Shown here: positions 1-3,506 of the stretch, in pieces | Layout of the letters: each line of letters opens with the position of its first letter | Position numbering within the stretch: position 1 is the stretch's first letter | From: PWVB01 sp964530185 | Lineage (GTDB): Bacteria > Chloroflexota > Anaerolineae > B4-G1 > SLSP01 | Reading direction: 5' to 3' | Assembly: GCA_964530185.1 (NCBI GenBank) | Contig: CAZHBB010000152.1 | Location: 1-6,036 of the forward strand | DNA length: 6,036 nucleotides | Notes under the pieces: model-generated | Databases searched by the model: none | What the model saw: only the letters and a program-made list of their open reading frames with translations | Told to the model about the DNA's origin: nothing | Position numbers and translations under genes: made by a program

Positions 1-42
1 GGCAGTTTCATTATGGCTGTGGGAGAGGATGAAATACAATGA
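1..42 (+). CDS. possible 3' end of an upstream reading frame
   Basis: Frame 1 is open from the window edge and encodes GSFIMAVGEDEIQ before a TGA at 40-42. That stop shares an ATGA overlap with the rplS start, the arrangement expected of translationally coupled genes in a ribosomal-protein operon. In many bacteria trmD or rimM precedes rplS, but these 13 residues are too few to recognise and do not look like a familiar TrmD end. The open stretch could be chance, since the other two frames also stay open for 9-16 codons. Confidence 0.25.
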   Translation, partial: GSFIMAVGEDEIQ

Positions 43-392
43 ACCTGGTTGAGTCATTAGAACGCCAGATGATCAAGCCCAATCCGAACGTGCCCGAACT
101 GCGCGTTGGGGATACCGTTCGCGTCTATGTTCGCATCGTCGAGGGAGAGCGTGAGCGCGTCCAGCCCTTCCAGGGCACCATCATTCGCAAGCGCGGCGGC
201 GGGGTGAACGCCAACTTCACCGTGCGCCGCATCGCGTCTGGCGGCATCGGTGTAGAGCGGACCTTCCTGCTGCACTCGCCACGCCTCGAGCGCGTCGAGG
301 TGCTGCGTCGCGCCAAAGTCCGCCGCGCCAAGCTCTACTACCTCCGCGAGCGCCGCGGCCGTGCGGCACGCCTCAAGGAACGCCGCGACTAG
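39..392 (+). CDS. rplS: 50S ribosomal protein L19
   Basis: Structural protein of the large ribosomal subunit, located at the interface with the 30S subunit. The 117-residue product has the normal family length. It shows the L19 hallmarks in order: an N-terminal helix, VGDTVRVYVRIVEGERERVQPFQGTIIRKRGGG (split here as residues 23-41 and 42-55), then FTVRRIASGGIGVERTFLLHSP (residues 60-81), and a very basic tail RVEVLRRAKVRRAKLYYLRERRGRAARLKERRD (residues 85-117). The ATG at 39 is preceded by a purine-rich Shine-Dalgarno GGGAGAGG at 21-28 and sits in an ATGA overlap with a possible upstream frame. No promoter is visible in the 38 nt present, so transcription probably comes from further upstream. 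The next gene starts 16 nt after the TAG, so read-through is likely. Confidence 0.98.
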   Translation: MNLVESLERQMIKPNPNVPELRVGDTVRVYVRIVEGERERVQPFQGTIIRKRGGGVNANFTVRRIASGGIGVERTFLLHSPRLERVEVLRRAKVRRAKLYYLRERRGRAARLKERRD

Positions 393-408
393 GCGCTGCC
401 GGCCGGCC

Positions 409-1143
409 ATGCCGCGCCATCCTTTGATTGGAATCACCGGGCGGGAGGATACTTCCGCCCGCCTTCATGCTGCCCCCATGCACGCCGTGGGCGTCACCTA
501 CATCCGCGCCATCCAGCAGGCCGGCGGGACACCGTGCATCCTACCGCCCACGCTGACAGAGGAGGATTGGCCAGTCCTGATCGCCCGCCTGGATGGACTC
601 CTGCTGAGTGGCGGTGAGGACGTCGCCCCCGCCCTCTACGGGGAGGCTCCCCAACCCTGGCTGGGCCGGGTGGACGACGCGCGCGACCACGCGGAGCTGG
701 GGCTGATCCGCCTGTGGGTGACCACCGGCAAACCCCTGCTGGCCATCTGCCGCGGGCATCAGGTGCTCAACGTGGCGCTGGGCGGGACGTTGACCCAGGA
801 CATCCTGGCCGAGATCCCCACCGCGCTTGACCATACCTATGTGCCCGGCCGCCCCATGGGGCACCTCGCCCACCGGGTGACGTTGGCACCAGACAGCCAG
901 CTCGCGGAGATCCTGGGCCAAACGACGCTGGAGGTCAACAGCGCTCACCATCAGGCCGTGAAACAGCCAGGAGACGGGATGCGTGTCGTGGCTCATGCCC
1001 CCGATGGGATCAACGAGGCCACCGAACTGACGGGCCACCCCTTCTGCCTCAGCGTGCAGTGGCACCCAGAGGCCATGCTCAGGACCTCGGAGACCATGCG
1101 ACCGCTGTTTGAGGCCTTTGTGCAGCACGCGCGGGGCGATTGA
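409..1143 (+). CDS. class I glutamine amidotransferase-like hydrolase (peptidase C26, gamma-glutamyl-GABA hydrolase family)
   Basis: A 244-residue cytoplasmic enzyme with the class I glutaminase fold, full length for the C26 family (PuuD/YcjL-like). Visible motifs are PLIGITGRE at the N-terminus (5-13), LLLSGGEDVAPALYGE (64-79), the segment DDARDHAELGLIRLW (89-103), the nucleophile elbow AICRGHQVLNVALGG with Cys114 (112-126), VNSAHHQAVK (176-185), and SVQWHPEAM with catalytic His219 and Glu221 (215-223). The complete triad implies an active gamma-glutamyl amide hydrolase. The actual substrate (gamma-glutamyl-GABA or another gamma-glutamyl compound) cannot be read from sequence, and no putrescine-pathway gene is present here. 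The ATG at 409 is chosen because homology begins at once (MPRHPLIGIT). A GTG at 361 would add 16 unrelated residues inside rplS. No clear Shine-Dalgarno precedes the ATG, so coupling to rplS 16 nt upstream is plausible. Confidence 0.93.
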   Translation: MPRHPLIGITGREDTSARLHAAPMHAVGVTYIRAIQQAGGTPCILPPTLTEEDWPVLIARLDGLLLSGGEDVAPALYGEAPQPWLGRVDDARDHAELGLIRLWVTTGKPLLAICRGHQVLNVALGGTLTQDILAEIPTALDHTYVPGRPMGHLAHRVTLAPDSQLAEILGQTTLEVNSAHHQAVKQPGDGMRVVAHAPDGINEATELTGHPFCLSVQWHPEAMLRTSETMRPLFEAFVQHARGD

Positions 1144-1164
1144 AGCCCCACCGGAAACAGGAAA

Positions 1165-1199
1165 GCGCGGGGCAACCCCGACCGGAGTTACTCCCGCGC
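1165..1199 (-). terminator. candidate hairpin terminator between convergent genes
   Basis: GCGCGGGG at 1165-1172 pairs with TCCCGCGC at 1192-1199 (seven Watson-Crick pairs plus one G-T). A smaller nested hairpin, GGGG-CAA-CCCC, competes on the 5' side. Read on the - strand the stem is followed by TTTCCTGTTTCC, a weak T-rich stretch, so it could end the YtxH-like transcript about 80 nt after its stop. On the + strand no T-run follows, although the hairpin lies 21 nt after the hydrolase stop. An intrinsic terminator is plausible but not canonical. Confidence 0.4.
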
Positions 1200-1246
1200 C
1201 CGTCACGTTGAATCCATCCCACCCCAGGCGCTCGCCCCACAACGCC

Positions 1247-1258
1247 CTGCGGTGAGAT
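1247..1258 (+). repeat. copy of CTGCGGTRAGAT intergenic repeat
   Basis: CTGCGGTGAGAT, matching CTGCGGTAAGAT at 1821-1832 in 11 of 12 bases and in the same orientation. Both copies lie in non-coding DNA. Further CTGCGG words occur next to the N gap at 1636-1641, 1779-1784 and 1843-1848. They look like remnants of a degenerate dispersed intergenic repeat; no transposase or target duplication is seen. Confidence 0.35.
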
Positions 1259-1277
1259 AGAGATGTTACGTCAGACC

Positions 1278-1523
1278 CTAGTCAGTGGTCTCCTCTGTCT
1301 GCAAGACGATGGGCCTGCCCTGCTTGAAGGACTCCAACTGCGCCTCAAGCTCCTGACGCCGGGCCTCGGCCGCCATGCGGCCCTCCTCGACCAGGTGCTG
1401 GACCCCTTCTCGAATGCGAACCTGGAGCTCAGGACCTGGCGCCGGTGCGAAGAGCAGGGAAAGCATGCCCCCGGCCCAGATGCCAGCCAGGAAACCGGCC
1501 AGGAAGACGAAGAACTTTCGCAT
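1278..1523 (-). CDS. small YtxH-like membrane-anchored protein
   Basis: An 81-residue protein with one N-terminal membrane helix (about residues 4-27) rich in Gly and Ala. The YtxH-type signature LLFAPAPGPELQVRIREGVQ follows at 23-42, then a charged, probably coiled-coil helix (43-67, EEGRMAAEARRQELEAQLE) and a short polar tail. YtxH-family proteins are small single-pass proteins, often stress or envelope associated, whose biochemical role is not established. The start at 1523 is fixed by a near-perfect Shine-Dalgarno, AAAGGAGGTG (1529-1538), seven nt from the ATG at its GGAGG core. The frame stays open upstream into the N gap, but the ribosome site, membrane-helix start and promoter all support this ATG. 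It is convergent with the hydrolase gene and appears monocistronic, with its own promoter at 1566-1593. Confidence 0.88.
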   Translation of the reverse strand: MRKFFVFLAGFLAGIWAGGMLSLLFAPAPGPELQVRIREGVQHLVEEGRMAAEARRQELEAQLESFKQGRPIVLQTEETTD

Positions 1524-1528
1524 TGCTG

Positions 1529-1538
1529 CACCTCCTTT
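1529..1538 (-). promoter_or_regulatory. strong Shine-Dalgarno of the YtxH-like gene
   Basis: AAAGGAGGTG on the - strand is an almost complete anti-16S match, with the GGAGG core seven nt from the ATG at 1523. It is by far the best ribosome site in the window and decides the start against a longer open frame reaching the N gap. Confidence 0.9.
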
Positions 1539-1553
1539 ATCGTGGTCACCCTT

Positions 1554-1563
1554 ATACCGGTAT
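1554..1563. promoter_or_regulatory. 10-bp palindrome at predicted transcription start (possible operator)
   Basis: ATACCGGTAT is a perfect palindrome. It begins three bases after the -10 box of the YtxH-like gene and spans the expected start point (near 1559). A repressor bound here would block initiation. Ten-base palindromes do arise by chance, so the case rests on its placement. Confidence 0.35.
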
Positions 1564-1565
1564 CT

Positions 1566-1593
1566 ATTATAGAACACCATGCGCCAGAGGCAA
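1566..1593 (-). promoter_or_regulatory. sigma-70-type promoter of the YtxH-like gene
   Basis: On the - strand a perfect -10 box TATAAT (1566-1571) lies 16 nt downstream of a -35-like TTGCCT (1588-1593, four of six consensus bases). The predicted start near 1559 gives a leader of about 36 nt containing the strong Shine-Dalgarno. The AT-rich -10 region stands out in GC-rich surroundings. Confidence 0.75.
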
Positions 1594-1672
1594 CGCACGT
1601 GGGATCCAACCGCTGAGGGTCCCTCTCCACGCCCTCTGCGGCGTCCCTCCGCCTGGCGCAGGCCCCAGGGCT

Positions 1673-1772
1673 NNNNNNNNNNNNNNNNNNNNNNNNNNNN
1701 NNNNNNNNNNNNNNNNNNNNNNNNNNNNNNNNNNNNNNNNNNNNNNNNNNNNNNNNNNNNNNNNNNNNNNNN
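1673..1772. other. assembly gap (100 N)
   Basis: Exactly 100 N, the usual placeholder for a scaffold gap of unknown length. Frames crossing it cannot be interpreted. The flanks at 1580-1672 and 1773-1853 are C-rich on the + strand, contain repeated CTGCGG words and an 11-base palindrome GAGGGTCCCTC (1615-1625), and hold no recognisable gene. A repeat is a likely cause of the break, and hidden genes between the YtxH-like gene and the 314-residue protein cannot be excluded. Confidence 0.95.
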
Positions 1773-1820
1773 CACAGCCTGCGGTCACCCCCGTCTCCCC
1801 TCCCCTCACCCCTGCGTCCT

Positions 1821-1832
1821 CTGCGGTAAGAT
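1821..1832 (+). repeat. second copy of CTGCGGTRAGAT intergenic repeat
   Basis: CTGCGGTAAGAT, preceded directly by CTGCGTCCT at 1812-1820, giving a phrase of two CTGCG words nine bases apart. It is similar to the copy at 1247-1258. It lies 22 bases downstream of the 314-residue gene's stop and just right of the sequence gap. I have the impression that such CTGCGTCCTCTGCGGTRA phrases recur between genes in environmental genomes, but I cannot test that here. Confidence 0.35.
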
Positions 1833-1853
1833 CTGAGCAGGGCTGCGGCAGGG

Positions 1854-2798
1854 TCAGGGCGTGAGGGTCGCGGTCGCCGATCCGCTCAGGATCGCCGTTG
1901 CCGTCAGGGTCGCCGATCCCGTCAGGGTCGCCGCCGGCTCTCTGACCTCCTCGATGATCAGGAAGCGGCTGAGCCAGCCGGTCCCCTCTTCGGGCAGGCA
2001 GGGTTCGACCTGCACCGTCAACACAGGAAGCCCCACAGCCTCGTCGACATAGAGATTGTAGGTCCGGCCGGGCTCGATATCGAAGTCGGCATAGCCCAGG
2101 CCCCGCTCCGGGCGCAGCCCGGTGATGGCGCGGTCCGCCCCCTCATCCCACAGCAGCCAGATGGCCCGCATCGGCTGGCCCACATACTCCCTGTGCTCGT
2201 GGCCCGGGCGGGTCTCCACCGTCTCCGAAACCACCAACGAGACGGCGAGTGAAGGCGTGGGTTCACAGCGCAGCGTCTGCGACAGGATACGGAACGGCAG
2301 AAAGGGCGGGGGCGTGAGCGTCGGCGTGGGATGCGGGAGCCTGGTGGCGGTGGCCATTGCCGTGGCGGTTGGACGCAGCGTGGGTGAGGCCGCCACCTCG
2401 AGTGACCGCTCCCCGGCCGTGGGCGTGACCGGCACCTCGGTCACCCCGGCGTAGATCGCCACCCCGGGGCCCGCGGCGCCGTACGCCATGGCCATGGAGG
2501 CCAGACGGCGCAGCATCGCCTCCGGCTTCCCGGCGGCCATAGCCTCGTCCAGCACCTCCAGTGTGACCTCCTGGATCTCCTCCGACGACAGGTCACGCAG
2601 GCGCAGTTTGGCCCGCTCCCAGTTCCCATCCTGGGCATAGGCCCACGCCGTCATACGGATCCAGTCCCGACGGAAGGGGGCCTCCAGCAGCGGAGGATAG
2701 GTGTCCACGTAGCTCACCGGCTGAATGAACCAGGCATAGATCAGGCCCCCCAGCAGGCCAAGCACCAACCCCACCGCCAACACACCGCCCGGCTTCAT
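1854..2798 (-). CDS. membrane-anchored helical protein with Pro/Thr linker and predicted beta domain (unknown function)
   Basis: A 314-residue protein of no recognised function. In order it has an N-terminal Gly/Leu-rich membrane helix (about 6-25), a charged helical domain (about 38-107) with WAYAQDGNWERAKLRLRDL reminiscent of a TPR-like pair, and a Pro/Thr/Ala-rich extracytoplasmic linker (about 122-168). A likely beta-sandwich follows (about 168-285), containing TGLRPERGLGYADFDIEPG (226-244) and two cysteines (178 and 267) that could pair. The protein ends in a repetitive tail (291-314). Residues 10-107 align without gaps to the product of the gene just upstream, so the two are paralogues. 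The ATG lies three bases after that gene's TGA, and GGGTGAG upstream is only a weak ribosome site, so coupled translation is likely. The inferred topology is one inner anchor with the rest outside. A peptidoglycan or surface sensor or scaffold role is possible but unsupported. Confidence 0.82.
   Translation of the reverse strand: MKPGGVLAVGLVLGLLGGLIYAWFIQPVSYVDTYPPLLEAPFRRDWIRMTAWAYAQDGNWERAKLRLRDLSSEEIQEVTLEVLDEAMAAGKPEAMLRRLASMAMAYGAAGPGVAIYAGVTEVPVTPTAGERSLEVAASPTLRPTATAMATATRLPHPTPTLTPPPFLPFRILSQTLRCEPTPSLAVSLVVSETVETRPGHEHREYVGQPMRAIWLLWDEGADRAITGLRPERGLGYADFDIEPGRTYNLYVDEAVGLPVLTVQVEPCLPEEGTGWLSRFLIIEEVREPAATLTGSATLTATAILSGSATATLTP
1857..1928 (-). repeat. 18-bp tandem repeat coding a hexapeptide tail
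   Basis: Four 18-bp units encode TLTGSA, TLTATA, ILSGSA and the diverged TATLTP (residues 291-314). Adjacent DNA units keep about 15-16 of 18 bases, with a recurring core GTCGCCGATCC on the + strand. The array ends exactly at the stop codon, so the tail length could vary by slippage without disturbing the frame. Confidence 0.75.
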
Positions 2799-2801
2799 CG
2801 C

Positions 2802-3167
2802 TCACTCACCCATGGTCAGATAGGGCCTCATGGGCGGGGTAACGACGCCCAGGTCGGCGGCGAGCTGGACCATGGGCGCCAGGTAGGCGGGGGATCTCCC
2901 CGCCTCGATGGCCTGCTCGGTTACCTGGACCAGGGGGGCGCTCCACGGCTCGTCGCCCAGCGCCTCCAGCCTGGCCTGCGCCCGGTCCGGCGCCCCCTCC
3001 ACCTGATAGGCCAGGGCCACCAGACGCACATACTCCCGGCGATAGTCGGCCCGCAGTGAGGCGGGCGTCGCGGCCTGATGTTGGATAGGTACCAGGACCC
3101 ACCCCACCAGCAGCGCCAACGCCACGCCGAGCACCATGCCCAGGATCAAAGCCAGGAACTGCCTCAT
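2802..3167 (-). CDS. small membrane-anchored helical protein, paralogue of the next gene (unknown function)
   Basis: A 121-residue protein with a strong N-terminal membrane helix (about 4-27). It is followed by a helical domain (about 38-107) containing YRREYVRLVALAYQ (42-55) and DRAQARLEALG (61-71), a TPR-like helix pair. The same spacing and key residues (W23, P27, P35, R43, R44, A53, Y54, G58, R62, A63, R66, L67, A86, A89, G90) recur in the downstream 314-residue protein, with no gap. Function is not known to me; I believe similar small proteins occur widely in Anaerolineae. The start at 3167 has no Shine-Dalgarno, but a good -10 box ends only eight bases before it, so the mRNA may be leaderless. 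It is the first gene of a two-gene operon. The extracytoplasmic placement of the helical domain is inferred. Confidence 0.82.
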   Translation of the reverse strand: MRQFLALILGMVLGVALALLVGWVLVPIQHQAATPASLRADYRREYVRLVALAYQVEGAPDRAQARLEALGDEPWSAPLVQVTEQAIEAGRSPAYLAPMVQLAADLGVVTPPMRPYLTMGE

Positions 3168-3175
3168 AGCCCAGC

Positions 3176-3203
3176 ATCATACATCGGAGTGTGCGCGGGG
3201 CAA
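3176..3203 (-). promoter_or_regulatory. promoter of the two-gene membrane operon, giving a nearly leaderless mRNA
   Basis: On the - strand TTGCCC (3198-3203, four of six consensus bases) and TATGAT (3176-3181, five of six) are 16 nt apart. Only eight bases (3168-3175) separate the -10 box from the ATG at 3167, so transcription should start at or within a few bases of the start codon. This fits the missing Shine-Dalgarno. The -35 word resembles TTGCCT of the YtxH-like gene's promoter. Confidence 0.55.
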
Positions 3204-3221
3204 CCATACATGCCGCATCCG

Positions 3222-3242
3222 CAACTGTCCCACAACTGTAGT
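3222..3242. promoter_or_regulatory. PhoB-box-like direct repeat (possible OmpR-family operator)
   Basis: CAACTGT occurs at 3222-3228 and again at 3233-3239, an 11-bp period. Read as 7+4+7 it is CTGTCCC-ACAA-CTGTAGT (3225-3242), similar in layout to the classical Pho box. An inverted CTGTC (GACAG on +) follows at 3243-3247. It lies about 19 bp upstream of the -35 box of the membrane operon, a place where OmpR-type activators commonly bind. An OmpR/PhoB-type regulator is encoded at 5343-6011, but a link is only inference. Confidence 0.3.
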
Positions 3243-3355
3243 GACAGGTAGGACGGGCAGGCCCCAAAGCCCATACCCCTCAGATACGACGCGCTGCAAG
3301 GAGGCCTGGCCCACACCCACAACACGGAGCATCTCCGAAAAATACACTTGTTCTA

Positions 3356-3384
3356 TTGACACGCCCAGATGAGTTCCCTATAAT
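3356..3384 (+). promoter_or_regulatory. perfect consensus sigma-70 promoter of the small RNA
   Basis: TTGACA (3356-3361), a 17-nt spacer and TATAAT (3379-3384): all twelve hexamer bases and the spacing are consensus. An A/T-rich stretch upstream (3337-3355) could act as an UP element. The expected start is near 3391. Such a strong promoter with no protein gene behind it implies an abundant non-coding transcript. Confidence 0.85.
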
Positions 3385-3390
3385 GAAGAT

Positions 3391-3506
3391 AGAGAGTATG
3401 GTTGTATGCCTCTCAGGACAGGCGAGAGGGCAGGCGGACGAGGGTACGCTGCCAACCAATCGGGGTAACCGACAGCCGTGGGGGAAAGGTCCTGAGAGGC
3501 TTTTTT
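3391..3506 (+). ncRNA. candidate small non-coding RNA of about 115 nt, family not recognised
   Basis: The element lies behind a perfect consensus promoter and ends at a T-run. GCCTCTCAGGAC (3408-3419) and GTCCTGAGAGGC (3489-3500) form a perfect 12-bp stem joining the two ends, followed by six T (3501-3506). Inside are a hairpin GGCA-g-GCG / CGC-TGCC (3429-3436 with 3447-3453), a small hairpin TCGG-GGTAA-CCGA (3460-3472), and a tandem repeat of CAGGCG (3419-3424 and 3431-3436). The predicted shape is a closing stem, a multiloop and about 17 nt of free 5' end. No + strand gene follows, so a riboswitch is unlikely. It lacks the SRP GGAAG/GCAG core and the long rod of 6S RNA. Its last two bases overlap the stop codon of the convergent peptidase gene. 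Function is unknown; a trans-acting or protein-binding RNA is the simplest guess. Confidence 0.7.
3489..3506 (+). terminator. terminator arm and T-run of the small RNA
   Basis: This is the 3' arm of the perfect 12-bp stem (3489-3500), followed directly by TTTTTT. The 5' arm is 69 nt upstream, so the terminator stem is also the closing helix of the whole RNA. On the - strand the same stem is not followed by T, so it is unlikely to end the peptidase transcript. Confidence 0.75.

Noticed and set aside
541..1242. 233-codon open frame on the - strand
   Set aside because: It lies opposite the C26 hydrolase with its complete triad. It has no ribosome site or recognisable domain.
1524..1672. Longer N-terminus of the YtxH-like protein reaching the gap
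   Set aside because: The extra residues would cover the promoter and Shine-Dalgarno and lack membrane or family features. The ATG at 1523 is far better supported.
3391..3506. Small RNA as SRP RNA, 6S RNA or a c-di-GMP (GEMM) riboswitch
   Set aside because: The SRP GGAAG/GCAG core is absent and the fold is a multiloop, not the long bulged rod of 6S. CGGGGTAACCGA resembles the 3' part of GEMM, but the GCAAACC and GACGCAAAGCC cores are missing and no gene lies downstream.
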